From Deltaproteobacteria bacterium (GTDB taxonomy: Bacteria > Myxococcota > Kuafuiibacteriia > Kuafuiibacteriales > Kuafuiibacteriaceae): a DNA stretch of 64,000 bases. Below the pieces are notes generated by a model. It was given only the letters and a program-made list of their open reading frames with translations. It was not told the DNA's origin and ran no database searches. How positions within the stretch are numbered: the first letter of the stretch is position 1; every line of letters starts with the position of its first letter. This document shows positions 17,934-27,472 of this stretch, in pieces. The position numbers and the translations under genes are program-made. Location: NCBI GenBank assembly GCA_016703535.1, contig JADJBV010000001.1, positions 310,001 through 374,000 on the forward strand, read 5' to 3'.

Positions 17934-18394
17934 CGGTGGCCCCGCTCTTGATCCTGGCGGTCGGCAACCCCTCCCGGGGCGACGATGCCTTGGGCCCGCG
18001 ATTGCTCGAGCGTTTGGCGGATGAACCAAAAGTGGTGGCCGGCGACATCGAGTTGCTCACCGACTTTCAACTCCAGATCGAACACGCCCTCGATCTGGTC
18101 GGCCGCCAAGGGGTGATCTTCGTGGATGCGCAAGTTGGGTTGCAGGAGCCCTTCCGCTTTTCCCAGCTCTTGCCGGCGCCCGATCCGAGCCCCCACAGCC
18201 ACGCCCTTTCACCCCGGGCGGTGTTGGCGACGTATGCCCAACTGTACGGAGCGCCGCCTCCGGCCTGGTTGTTGGCGATCCGGGGTGAACACTTCGAGCT
18301 GGGGGCGGGGCTGAGCCAGGCTTCGGACCAGGCCCTGGCCGACGCCCACCATTGGCTCGCCGAGCGGCTCCGTCAGGGCAACTTGGCCGAGTAG
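17930..18394 (+). CDS. hoxW: Hydrogenase maturation endopeptidase HoxW
   Basis: 154 aa from the GTG at 17930, which overlaps the hoxH stop as GTGA. The nickel-sensing protease motif is LAVGNPSRGDDALGPRLLERL. The conserved Asp of the second site is in IFVDAQVG, and a His appears in SHALSPRAVLATYAQLYG. The LYG and GEHFELG patterns match the HoxW/HycI family. It should remove the C-terminal tail of HoxH. The 3' end overlaps the convergent PEGA gene by 22 bp, so the operon ends without room for its own terminator. Confidence 0.92.
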   Translation: MTVAPLLILAVGNPSRGDDALGPRLLERLADEPKVVAGDIELLTDFQLQIEHALDLVGRQGVIFVDAQVGLQEPFRFSQLLPAPDPSPHSHALSPRAVLATYAQLYGAPPPAWLLAIRGEHFELGAGLSQASDQALADAHHWLAERLRQGNLAE

Positions 18395-19038
18395 ATCCGG
18401 ACGCGGTTGGCCTCCACCTCGAGGCGCATCGTCTTTTTGGTGCCGTCGTCGGCGATGGCTTCCACCTCGACGCAACCCGCGGGCAACTTGACCCGGGACA
18501 AGGGGGTGGCACCCAACAACTTGCCATCCAAATAGACCTGGGACGGTGGGGTAGTCTGGAGCGTCAAGAAGCCGGTCTCGCCGTCGGGCCGCCGCACACA
18601 ACCCGCCTTGGATCCGGTCCCGGAGGCGGCCAGGCCTCGCTCCAAGACCTGCAGCAGCTCTTCTTTGGCCTCGGGTGAGCCGGCCACCGCCCGATCGTAC
18701 AAGGCTTGGGCTTGTTGCCGAAGGCTCAACACCACGACTGGCGTCGCCGTGGCCGGGCCGTCGATCTTCACGGCCAAGGTCTTCTCGACCTGGGGTTCGA
18801 TCTCCAACCTCAAGATCTGGGAGGCGCCGCTGGGGAGCCGGGCCTCAATTTGGGCGCAGCCCGCCGGCAAGGTCAGCTTTAAGGGGGTCTGACCGAGCTT
18901 TTGACCAAATCGCCAAATCTCCAACGCGGGCCCGGGAGACTGGAGCACCACCCAACCTTCACCCCGTTCGGGGTGGCTCTGACAGTCGCCCGAGGCGGCC
19001 GCCAACAAGAGGGCGCTGAAGAGGGCGGTGGACAACAT
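18373..19038 (-). CDS. PEGA-domain secreted protein
   Basis: 221 aa. The N-terminus MLSTALFSALLLAAASGDC is a signal peptide; its Cys lacks a good lipobox, so lipidation is doubtful. Two PEGA-like beta modules are seen: ~28-95 (WVVLQSPGPALEIWRFGQKL, TPLKLTLPAGC) and ~155-221 (GFLTLQTTPPSQVYLDGKLL, TPLSRVKLPAGC). A helical segment (~100-140) separates them. PEGA domains usually sit on the outside of the envelope. Function unknown. The 3' end overlaps hoxW on the other strand by 22 bp. The lipoprotein gene at 19678 is upstream in the same direction, 31 nt away. Confidence 0.8.
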   Translation of the reverse strand: MLSTALFSALLLAAASGDCQSHPERGEGWVVLQSPGPALEIWRFGQKLGQTPLKLTLPAGCAQIEARLPSGASQILRLEIEPQVEKTLAVKIDGPATATPVVVLSLRQQAQALYDRAVAGSPEAKEELLQVLERGLAASGTGSKAGCVRRPDGETGFLTLQTTPPSQVYLDGKLLGATPLSRVKLPAGCVEVEAIADDGTKKTMRLEVEANRVRIYSAKLP

Positions 19039-19069
19039 GGGCCATCCTCACCCCGCCGCCCGCGGCAGA

Positions 19070-19678
19070 TCAACCACCCGGGCCGATCGTGACTTGTTCG
19101 ACCCACAGCTGCTCGCAAGCGCCCGAACCATCGTCGTCCCGGCTGAGGCTCGACTTGTTGCGGTGGCGGAGGTGGCCCTTTGGGCTCTTGATCTCCAGAT
19201 CCACCAGCTGGCCCTCCAAGGTCACCAGATCCCCGATCTCAAGGTCATCCAACACGTCGGCGATTTCTGGCGACTTGGGGATCAAGTGGTTGTTGGAGAC
19301 GTGGCCGCGGAGGCGCCCGATCAGCTCACCCCTTTTGGTGCGAAAAGAGAGGTAGCGGCTGGTCAGGTGGAACTGGACCCCCTTCAGGACCTCGGGATCC
19401 GCGGCGGGGCCCCAGACCAAGGCGACGTCCAGGGGCACCACGAAGTCCCATTCGTCCAAAAGCTGTCGGCTGATCTCGACCACGTAGCCGGTCACCCGAT
19501 ATTGGGCCCGGGGCGACAGCGCGATCACGTGGCCGCCTTCGGTCCAAATGGTGGGCTCCACGCCCTCCAGCAGGACCTGCTCTGGGTCGCGGGCGACCAC
19601 CTCGGGGCTGACCCGATCCCGCCAATCTTGGCAGGCCACGAGGCCGAGCCCACAACAACAGGCCATCCACCGCCGCAC
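19070..19678 (-). CDS. Putative lipoprotein, unknown function
   Basis: 202 aa from a GTG at 19676-19678; an in-frame ATG at 19664-19666 gives MACCCGLGLVAC and is equally plausible. The lipobox is LVAC. The mature part is beta-rich (ALSPRAQYRVTGYVVEISRQ, VTLEGQLVDLEIKS) and ends with a Cys-containing tail. A region LDVALVWGPAADPEVLKGVQF suggests a structured soluble domain, but I cannot assign a family. Probably in one unit with the downstream PEGA protein (31-nt gap). Confidence 0.7.
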   Translation of the reverse strand: MRRWMACCCGLGLVACQDWRDRVSPEVVARDPEQVLLEGVEPTIWTEGGHVIALSPRAQYRVTGYVVEISRQLLDEWDFVVPLDVALVWGPAADPEVLKGVQFHLTSRYLSFRTKRGELIGRLRGHVSNNHLIPKSPEIADVLDDLEIGDLVTLEGQLVDLEIKSPKGHLRHRNKSSLSRDDDGSGACEQLWVEQVTIGPGG

Positions 19679-19757
19679 GGCCCCACTCTACGCGCGATCG
19701 CCTCGAGCAGCCCACCGTTGACCTCAGGCCCGCCCTGGCCCGACGCTCCTGCCCGAG

Positions 19758-20603
19758 ATGCGGAAGCTGCAGTTTGGGCCGAGCGGGATCGACGTCCCGG
19801 TGGTCGGCCTCGGGACGTGGAACATGGAGCGGGACGAACGCAGCGCGGTCCTGTCGGCGGTCCACCGGGCCTTGGACCTGGGGGTCACTCACCTGGACAC
19901 CGCCGAGATGTACGGCGTGGGGGCGGTGGAGACCTTGCTCGGCGAGGCCCTGAAGGGTCGGCGTGACCAGGCCTTTTTGGTCTCAAAGGTGTTGCCCCAA
20001 AACGCCAGTAAGGCCGGCACCGTCTCCGCTTGTGAGCGGAGCCTGCGCCGCTTGGGCACCGATCACCTCGACTGTTATCTGCTCCACTGGCCCGGCCCTC
20101 ATCCCTTGGCCGAAACCGTCGCCGGCTTCGAAAGTTTGGTGCAGGCCGGCAAGATCAAGAGCTGGGGAGTCTCCAACTTCGACGTCGAAGAGCTGGAGGC
20201 GCTGCTGCGGATCGCGGGCCCCGGCAAGGTGGCTTGCAATCAAGTCCTCTATCACCTGCGGGAGCGGGCCATCGAACACGCGGTGTTGCCGTGGTGCGCG
20301 GCCCACGGCGTGGCCTTGGTCGCCTACAGCCCCTTCGGCGGGGAAGGGGGCTTTCCGGAAGAACGCAGCCCCGGTGGCCGGGCCTTGGCCAAGGTCGCCG
20401 AGAGCCTGAAGGCCACGCCGCGGCAGGTCGCTTTGGCCTTTCTGGCGCGACACCCCGGCTCCTTCGTGATCCCCAAGACCGGCCATCCCTCCCGAGTCGT
20501 CGAGCTGGCGGCGGCCGGCGACCTGGTATTGGACGAAGGTCAGGTGCGCGCTCTGGAGGCCGCCTTCCCGAGAGGCCGAGCCAAGGGCTTGCCGACGGGA
20601 TGA
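19758..20603 (+). CDS. Aldo/keto reductase
   Basis: 281 aa, typical for AKR. The N-terminal FGPSGIDVPVVGLGTWNM starts the TIM barrel. Catalytic residues are the Asp and Tyr in LDTAEMYG, the Lys in FLVSKVLP and the His in CYLLHWPG. NADPH-binding residues lie in the C-terminal IPKTGHPSRV. Sequence is closest in style to the small YdbC/Gcy-like single-domain AKRs acting on sugar aldehydes or xenobiotics; the substrate is unknown. The stop overlaps the ATG of the next gene (ATGA at 20600-20603). Confidence 0.92.
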   Translation: MRKLQFGPSGIDVPVVGLGTWNMERDERSAVLSAVHRALDLGVTHLDTAEMYGVGAVETLLGEALKGRRDQAFLVSKVLPQNASKAGTVSACERSLRRLGTDHLDCYLLHWPGPHPLAETVAGFESLVQAGKIKSWGVSNFDVEELEALLRIAGPGKVACNQVLYHLRERAIEHAVLPWCAAHGVALVAYSPFGGEGGFPEERSPGGRALAKVAESLKATPRQVALAFLARHPGSFVIPKTGHPSRVVELAAAGDLVLDEGQVRALEAAFPRGRAKGLPTG

Positions 20604-21895
20604 GGTCCCGTTGTGATCGCTGCCTCGGGTTGTTGTTGCTCGCCATCGGCTGCACCGCCGAGCCCCGTTGGTTGGGCTGGCCTGAGTCGGACGCCGGCGC
20701 CTTGGTCTTGGCGTACCAAGACGGGCAGGGCCTCTATGCGGTCGCCTTTCCCCGCCGTTCCGGAGATCGGATCGAGCTCGAGGTCCCGGGCCTCGAGCGA
20801 GGCACCGCCCTGTGGGCCCTCTCCTACGCCCAGCCCTTGGGGGAGTTGGGCCTCCCCGAGGGCCGCCTGGAGAACAGTCGACCCGAGGCGTGTGGAGCTC
20901 GACCTTTGCCCAGCGACGGCGAGGCCTATCAAGCGCAGATCGACGAGGCCTCCAGCCAGTGGCTGCCCCTCACCGAGTGGCCGCCGGCGCTTCGCGACTT
21001 TCACTTCGCGGGTCCCTGCGTCTGCCCGGTCCTGGAGGTGGAGCGGGTGTTGGCCCTGGGGCAAGGTACCTTGCAGTTCGGGATCACCGATCGCCCCGGC
21101 AAATTGTTGCTGCTCGACCGGGAGGCCCGGACGCTCCACGACCTCGACGCAGACGGCCGGGGACCGAGCCGGGCATCGGTGGGGGCTGGGGGGCTGACGG
21201 CCCTGGAGCGAGCCGGCGAGACCTGGGTGACCAGCGGCCGCGGGATCCAGCTCGGGCGCTTGCCCGGGGAGCTGAGGACACTCCTCCCCGCTGCCGACGT
21301 CGGCGTCTCCGCGGACTTGGCCCCCGGCCGGCCGGGGGAGGTGTGGGTCAGCACCAGCTCGGCGGTGATCGGGCGGATCAGCGAGGACCGAGGCTTCGAG
21401 CCGGTGTTCCGCTGGGACGGCCCGACCGGAGCCATCTACGGCGTCATCATCGCGGGCCAGAGCGGTCAACTCTGGGCGACCGTCACCTACGAACCCTTCC
21501 TCTTCGAGCTCTCTCAAGAGGACGGGCGTTTGCTGCGCCGCATCCCGATCACCTTGGACGACAGAAGCATCACGGCCCTCGCCGACCTCCCCGGTTTGGG
21601 AGTGGTGATCGCCACCGACCGGGGGCGTTTCTTCGTCTATGACGGCACCAACATCCTCGACCTGGCCGAACTGCCGACCACCTTGGCGGCCCTCCGGATC
21701 GTCCCGACCCCCTTCGGATTTTTGACCTTCAACAAGAGCGGCGGCATCGCCAGCTACAGTCCCGGGACGGGCTTGTGTGATGGAGGGCCGGCCTTCGCCC
21801 AGCACCGCTTCTCCGACGGGGCCCTCCTGGATGGGCGCCCGGTCCTGGTCGGCGTCGACAGTCAGGGGCAGGCCAGCGCCTTCTTCTTGCGCTGA
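20600..21895 (+). CDS. Lipoprotein with beta-propeller-like repeats
   Basis: 431 aa from the ATG at 20600, overlapping the reductase stop. Signal MRSRCDRCLGLLLLAIGC has lipobox AIGC. The body has recurring strand-turn elements typical of a beta-propeller (ETWVTSGRGIQLGRL, GEVWVSTSSAVIGRI, GQLWATVTYEPFLFEL, GLGVVIATDRGRFFVYDG), about six or seven blades. A CVCP pair occurs mid-protein. Its N-terminal layout (IGC, then W/P-rich, then LERG) resembles the lipoprotein at 54930, suggesting paralogues. Function unknown. Confidence 0.78.
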   Translation: MRSRCDRCLGLLLLAIGCTAEPRWLGWPESDAGALVLAYQDGQGLYAVAFPRRSGDRIELEVPGLERGTALWALSYAQPLGELGLPEGRLENSRPEACGARPLPSDGEAYQAQIDEASSQWLPLTEWPPALRDFHFAGPCVCPVLEVERVLALGQGTLQFGITDRPGKLLLLDREARTLHDLDADGRGPSRASVGAGGLTALERAGETWVTSGRGIQLGRLPGELRTLLPAADVGVSADLAPGRPGEVWVSTSSAVIGRISEDRGFEPVFRWDGPTGAIYGVIIAGQSGQLWATVTYEPFLFELSQEDGRLLRRIPITLDDRSITALADLPGLGVVIATDRGRFFVYDGTNILDLAELPTTLAALRIVPTPFGFLTFNKSGGIASYSPGTGLCDGGPAFAQHRFSDGALLDGRPVLVGVDSQGQASAFFLR

Positions 21896-21934
21896 TGGCG
21901 TTACCCATTTGGGGACAACGTTCCCAAAACGCCA
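21896..21934 (+). terminator. Nested inverted repeat, terminator-like
   Basis: Outer arms TGGCGTT (21896-21902) and AACGCCA (21928-21934) enclose inner arms TTGGGGA (21909-21915) and TTCCCAA (21921-21927, one mismatch). A 6-nt bulge lies on the 5' side and a CAACG loop at the tip. It begins immediately after the stop codon. No T-run follows, so it may be a 3'-stabilising hairpin or an operator for the cytochrome gene at 21996. Confidence 0.5.
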
Positions 21935-21995
21935 CAGCTCGTCATCGCCCTTCGAGACGCCACCTGCGGCACGCGGGTTGCTCCCAGGCCGAGGC

Positions 21996-22439
21996 ATGAA
22001 GCACTTGATCTCCTTCGGCCTCCTTGGGGTCCTCTTCTCTTCCGGCGTCGCCTACGCCGGCCCCACTTCGCCGATCGTCGAGCGTGGCAAGGCCCTCTAC
22101 GGTCAGTACTGCGGGTCTTGCCACGGCCCGGGCGGCACCGGCGACGGCGTGGTCGCCGAGTCCCTCAAGGTCAAGCCGGCCGACCTGACCCAGATCGCCG
22201 CCCGCCGGGACGGGGCCTACAACGACAGGGAGATCGCCGAGATCATCGACGGTCGCTTGTTGACCAAGGTCCACGGTGGCCGAGAGATGCCGGTCTGGGG
22301 TGACTACCTCGGCGAAGGTCCGGGGAGGGCCAACTCCCAAAACAAAGACCTCCGGACCATCCACCGGATCGCGGCCCTCAACGCCTATCTCAAGTCGATC
22401 CAGCAGCCGGCCAAACCGGCGCCGGCCGCCACACCTTGA
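21996..22439 (+). CDS. Secreted monohaem cytochrome c
   Basis: 147 aa from the ATG at 21996, preceded by GAGGC. The Sec signal MKHLISFGLLGVLFSSGVAYA ends with an AYA cleavage site. Haem c attaches at CGSCH in GQYCGSCHGPGGTGDG. The likely sixth ligand is Met in GREMPVWGDY. The C-terminal tail is Pro/Ala-rich. This is a class I, electron-shuttle cytochrome of the periplasm; the partner is unknown. It is separated from the preceding lipoprotein by a hairpin, so it may have its own promoter. The next gene is convergent. Confidence 0.92.
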   Translation: MKHLISFGLLGVLFSSGVAYAGPTSPIVERGKALYGQYCGSCHGPGGTGDGVVAESLKVKPADLTQIAARRDGAYNDREIAEIIDGRLLTKVHGGREMPVWGDYLGEGPGRANSQNKDLRTIHRIAALNAYLKSIQQPAKPAPAATP

Positions 22440-22454
22440 TCCGCACTTCGTGGG

Positions 22455-23423
22455 TCAACGAACCGTAAGTTCACCCGGGCGATAGATCACGGTCGTGCCC
22501 GCGGGCTCGATGTGCAGCTCCAAACACTCGAGGGCCTGGAGCGGGGTCGGCGAAGGGAGACCCAACAGGGCGCTGGCCGCTCGTCCCGCCAGGCGTTCGT
22601 CTTCCAGCCGACTCTCTTCGGGGACCCAACGATCCACCAACCCCCGATCGGTCAGGGCCACCGTCGACTGGAGCGGGAAGGGCAACAACGTGGCCCACAA
22701 GATCCCGCCCAAGGTCGCGGCGGTGATCGGCGGCGCCCAAAGGGCGAAGAACCGCTTCAGATCCGCGACCTGGTGGAGCTCCAACAAGGTCCCGTCTCGG
22801 CCTCGATAAACGAAGGCGAAGGGGGCCCAACGTTCGGCCAAACTTTGGGGCAGGCGATCGCCGACCGCCAAGATCACCCCTCGATCACGCCACAACGCCA
22901 CCGGCGCCGAGTTCTCTTGGGACAGGTAGGGTGCAGCCTCTTCGGCCAGGAGCAGCCGAGGGGTCGGATCGTTGCGGTTCCAGCACTCACCCAAGATCAA
23001 CTGTCGGCCAAAGCCCAAGATGTTGGCCAAGGCCAAGCTGGCGCAGTGTTCGGCGTCTTCGGGCCCGAAGGCCGGGAGCAAGGCGTCGGCGTGGGTCCCG
23101 ATCGCCTGAGCCTCGACGTCCTCGAGGCCGAGGAGCGGCGCACCCCGATCGAGGCGCCAAGACAGATGCGACAACTTCCGGGGCGCCACCTCCACCTGGG
23201 CGATGGTCCGGGGCAGATCCAGCGGTGAACCTTCGGGGGGCCGGCGGGCGAAGGCCTCTTTGGCTTGCGCGATGGCGCCCAACACCATGGCTTCGGTCGA
23301 ACCCGGGCTCTCGACCAGGCGCACCATGTTTTGCAAGATAACTTGCGTCGCCCGGCGCCCCACCCGCGGCAACAACACGCCCCGGAGCGCCGAAAGGGCC
23401 TGGTCGACGGCCGGGCTGCTCAT
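22455..23423 (-). CDS. Conserved-looking protein of unknown function
   Basis: 322 aa, no signal peptide. N-terminal ~90 residues are helical (ALSALRGVLLPRVGRRATQV), the centre is mixed and the C-terminal part is beta-rich. One hydrophobic stretch, ITAATLGGILWATLLPFPL (~225-243), might be membrane-associated. No catalytic motif is recognised. The start overlaps the stop of pruA (23420-23423), so it is translated from the pruA message and may have a role linked to proline/glutamate metabolism or simply be carried along. Confidence 0.65.
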   Translation of the reverse strand: MSSPAVDQALSALRGVLLPRVGRRATQVILQNMVRLVESPGSTEAMVLGAIAQAKEAFARRPPEGSPLDLPRTIAQVEVAPRKLSHLSWRLDRGAPLLGLEDVEAQAIGTHADALLPAFGPEDAEHCASLALANILGFGRQLILGECWNRNDPTPRLLLAEEAAPYLSQENSAPVALWRDRGVILAVGDRLPQSLAERWAPFAFVYRGRDGTLLELHQVADLKRFFALWAPPITAATLGGILWATLLPFPLQSTVALTDRGLVDRWVPEESRLEDERLAGRAASALLGLPSPTPLQALECLELHIEPAGTTVIYRPGELTVR

Positions 23424-25081
23424 GGTTCACTCATGAACGGGTAACGATAGTCGGTGGGGGGCACGAAGGTCTCCTTCAAGGCCCGGGTCGAGGCCCACCG
23501 CATCAAGTTGGCGGCGCTGCCGGCCTTGTCGTTGGTGCCCGAGGCCCGGCCGCCGCCGAAGGGTTGTTGACCCACCACCGCGCCGGTCGGCTTGTCGTTG
23601 AGGTAGAAGTTGCCCGCGGCGAAGCGCAGCCGTTCGGTGAGCTGGGCCAAAACCTGGCGATCTTCGGCGAAGACGGCGCCGGTCAAGGCGTAGGGTGTAC
23701 TTTCGTCGACCAAAGCCAAGGCCTCCTCCAGCTTGGCGTCGTCGTAGACCCACAGGGTCACCACCGGGCCAAAGATCTCTTCGGTCATCAGCCGGTGTTT
23801 CGGATCTTCGACCTCGATCAAGGTCGGCCGCACGAACCAACCGCGGCTCCGATCACACTCACCCCCCGCCAAGATCCGGGCGCCCGGTCCTTTGCCCAGC
23901 GCCACGTAGCCAGAGATCTTGGTGAAGGCTCGTTCGTCGATCACCGCGCCCATGAAGTTGCTGAAGTCGGTGGGGTCCCCCATCTTCAGCCCCTCGATCT
24001 CCGGGAGCAGCCGCTCCTTCAGTTTGCCGGCCAAGGACCTGGGCACATACACCCGGGAGGCGGCGCTGCACTTTTGGCCTTGGTATTCGTAGCCGCCTCG
24101 AATGATGGCGGTGGAGAGGGCCGCCACGTTGGCGCTCGGGTGGGCGAAGATGAAGTCCTTGCCGCCGGTTTCGCCGACGATCCGTGGGTACTGGCGATAA
24201 CGGGCGATGTTGCTCCCGATCTCACGCCACAGGTGCTGGAAGGTGGCGGTGCTCCCGGTGAAGTGCAGGCCCGCCAACTCGGGAGAGGCCAAGGCGGTGG
24301 CGCCGATGATCGCCGGGTCACCGTGGACCAAGTTGATCACCCCCTTGGGCAAGCCGGCGGCCTCCAAGATCTCTACGATCACTTGGGCCGAGAGGAGTTG
24401 GGTCGGCGCCGCTTTCCAGACCACGGTGTTGCCCATCAGGGCGGGTGCGGTCGAGAGGTTGGCGGCGATGGAGGTGAAGTTGAAGGGCGACACCGCAAAG
24501 ACGAAGCCGTCGAGAGGCCTCAGCTCGGTCCGGTTCCACTGGCCCGGCGGTGAATAGGGTTGGTCGGCCTCCAGGGCCTGACCAAAGGCGGCGTTGAAGC
24601 GCCAAAAATCGCAGAGCTCACAGGCCGCGTCGATCTCGGCCTGAAACACGGTCTTCGATTGGCCGAGCATGGTGGTGGCGTTCATCCGGTCCCGAAACGG
24701 ACCGGCCAAAAGATCGGCGGCCCGCAGGAACACCGCGGCCCGATCGGCGTAGGGCAGGGCGCCCCAATCCATCTTGGCGGCCCGGGCGGCGTCGATCGCT
24801 CGGCTCACGCTGCTGGCGTCGCCAGCGTAGGCTCTCCCCACAACCTTCTGGTGATCGTGGGGGGCGCGGATCTCGAAGTTCGTGCCCTTCACCCGTTCGC
24901 CGCCGATCCACTGGGGGATCTCGGTGACCTCTTGGGCCAGCTGTTTCAGCGTCGCCTTCAGGCTCAACTTTTCTGGGGACCCGGGGGCATAAGCCTTGAC
25001 CGGTTCGTTCTTCGGCTCGGGGACAACAAAGGCGCTCACCGGTCTGGTGTCCGCTGGCCTGGGGGGCTCGGTCAAGGCCAC
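23420..25081 (-). CDS. pruA: L-glutamate gamma-semialdehyde (P5C) dehydrogenase
   Basis: 553 aa, the length of the stand-alone (mitochondrial-type) P5C dehydrogenase rather than bifunctional PutA. Signature regions are SPFNFTSIAANLSTAPALMGN and the NAD-binding HFTGSTATF. The catalytic general base is in GETGGKDF, with the nucleophile in GQKCSAASR. GPVVTLWVYDD, NDKPTGAVVGQQPFGGGRASG and NLMRW match this subfamily. It oxidises glutamate semialdehyde to glutamate in proline and arginine catabolism. No proline dehydrogenase is nearby. Divergent from gap over a 145-bp AT-containing region. Confidence 0.95.
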   Translation of the reverse strand: MALTEPPRPADTRPVSAFVVPEPKNEPVKAYAPGSPEKLSLKATLKQLAQEVTEIPQWIGGERVKGTNFEIRAPHDHQKVVGRAYAGDASSVSRAIDAARAAKMDWGALPYADRAAVFLRAADLLAGPFRDRMNATTMLGQSKTVFQAEIDAACELCDFWRFNAAFGQALEADQPYSPPGQWNRTELRPLDGFVFAVSPFNFTSIAANLSTAPALMGNTVVWKAAPTQLLSAQVIVEILEAAGLPKGVINLVHGDPAIIGATALASPELAGLHFTGSTATFQHLWREIGSNIARYRQYPRIVGETGGKDFIFAHPSANVAALSTAIIRGGYEYQGQKCSAASRVYVPRSLAGKLKERLLPEIEGLKMGDPTDFSNFMGAVIDERAFTKISGYVALGKGPGARILAGGECDRSRGWFVRPTLIEVEDPKHRLMTEEIFGPVVTLWVYDDAKLEEALALVDESTPYALTGAVFAEDRQVLAQLTERLRFAAGNFYLNDKPTGAVVGQQPFGGGRASGTNDKAGSAANLMRWASTRALKETFVPPTDYRYPFMSEP

Positions 25082-25150
25082 CTGCGGGGCCGAAGTTGAG
25101 GACCTTGCCTTGGGCCCACCCGTGGTTCTGGGACTCCTTGGTAACGTGTT

Positions 25151-25167
25151 ATAACTATTGAAGTTAT
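25151..25167. promoter_or_regulatory. AT-rich inverted repeat between pruA and gap
   Basis: ATAACT (25151-25156) and AGTTAT (25162-25167) are exact inverse complements around ATTGA, in the only AT-rich patch of a very GC-rich region. It lies 60-76 bp before the gap ATG and about 70 bp upstream of the divergent pruA start. TATAAC at 25150-25155 could be a -10 element for gap, but no good -35 is seen. Probable promoter/operator. Confidence 0.45.
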
Positions 25168-25226
25168 TCGGAGGTTGACCGGGCCTAGGGCCGGCCGTAT
25201 GACCCGCCCCGGAGGAAGTTCAAGTC

Positions 25227-26234
<1,008 letters not shown>

Positions 26235-26301
26235 GCCTGCGGAGCCCGCGACTCCGTCTTCGTGCGGAGTCGCGCTCCCGCGCCTCTCGGAGGGACCCGC
26301 C

Positions 26302-27471
26302 ATGATCAAGAACATCAACGACCTCGAGCTTCGGGGCCGGGTCGTCTTCATCCGCGTCGACTTCAACGTGCCTTTGTCCGACGGCAAGGTCGACGACGAC
26401 ACCCGGATCACCGCCGCTTTGCCGACCATCCAATACGCCATCGAACAGGGCGCTCGGGTGGTCTTGGCTTCGCACCTCGGCCGCCCCAAAGGGCGAGATC
26501 TGGAGTTTTCGTTGGAGCCGGTCGCCAAACACCTGGCGGCCTTGCTCCAAAAGGACGTGGTGTTCGCCGATGACTGCGTGGGCGACGGGGTGAAGAAGAA
26601 CATCAAGGATCTGCGGGAAGGCGACGTGTTGCTCCTGGAGAACCTCCGCTTCCACAAAGCCGAAGAGAAGAACGAGGAGGCCTTCGCCCGGGCCTTGGCC
26701 GAGGGCATCGAGGTCTACATCAACGACGCCTTCGGGGCGGCGCACCGGGCCCACGCCTCGACCGCGGGCATGGTCCGCTTCGTGCGTGACCGGGCCGCCG
26801 GCTTCTTGATGAAAAAAGAGGTCGAATACTTGGGCGGGATCATGGAGGCGCCCAAAAAGCCCTTCGTCGCCATCGTCGGTGGGGCCAAGGTCTCCGACAA
26901 GGTGGCGGTGCTCCAGAGCCTGTGCGATCGGGCCGACTCGATCCTGATCGGCGGCGCCATGGCCTACACCTTGATGAAGGCCAAGGGAAAGCCGGTGGGC
27001 AAAAGCCGGGTCGAGGGAGAGGCCATCGCGATCGCTGAACAACTCCTCAAGGCCGCGGCCGCCCGCAAAGTGCAACTTCTCTTGCCGGAAGATCACGTCG
27101 TCGCGACCAGCTTCGACGAGGGAGCCAAGCCCGAGATCGTCACCGAGATCAAAGAAGACCAGCTCGGCCTCGACATCGGCCCCAAGACCCGGGAGCGCTA
27201 CCGGGCCCTGATCCTGGAGGCCAAAACGGTCTTCTGGAACGGGCCGATGGGGGTCTTCGAGTGGCCCAACTTCGCGGCCGGCACCAACGCCATCGCGCAA
27301 GCGGTGGCCGACTGCAAAGGCACGACGGTGGTTGGAGGCGGTGATTCGGTCTCGGCCCTCAACAAGACCGGTCTCGACAAAAAAATCAGCCACGTCTCGA
27401 CCGGCGGAGGCGCGAGCCTCGAGCTGATCGAAGGCAAGGTCTTGCCGGGCGTAAAGGCCCTGGAGGTCTGA
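26302..27471 (+). CDS. pgk: Phosphoglycerate kinase
   Basis: 389 aa, full length. The N-terminal substrate site RVDFNVPL is present, with the conserved RITAALPTI, ASHLGRPKG and LLENLRFH. The hinge and nucleotide site are in AIVGGAKVSDK and WNGPMGVFE; VVGGGDSVSAL and ISHVSTGGGASLELIEG close the fold. Catalyses transfer of phosphate from 1,3-bisphosphoglycerate to ADP. An AGGGA ribosome site precedes the ATG at 26302; tpiA starts 1 nt after the stop. Confidence 0.98.
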   Translation: MIKNINDLELRGRVVFIRVDFNVPLSDGKVDDDTRITAALPTIQYAIEQGARVVLASHLGRPKGRDLEFSLEPVAKHLAALLQKDVVFADDCVGDGVKKNIKDLREGDVLLLENLRFHKAEEKNEEAFARALAEGIEVYINDAFGAAHRAHASTAGMVRFVRDRAAGFLMKKEVEYLGGIMEAPKKPFVAIVGGAKVSDKVAVLQSLCDRADSILIGGAMAYTLMKAKGKPVGKSRVEGEAIAIAEQLLKAAAARKVQLLLPEDHVVATSFDEGAKPEIVTEIKEDQLGLDIGPKTRERYRALILEAKTVFWNGPMGVFEWPNFAAGTNAIAQAVADCKGTTVVGGGDSVSALNKTGLDKKISHVSTGGGASLELIEGKVLPGVKALEV

Positions 27472-27472
27472 A

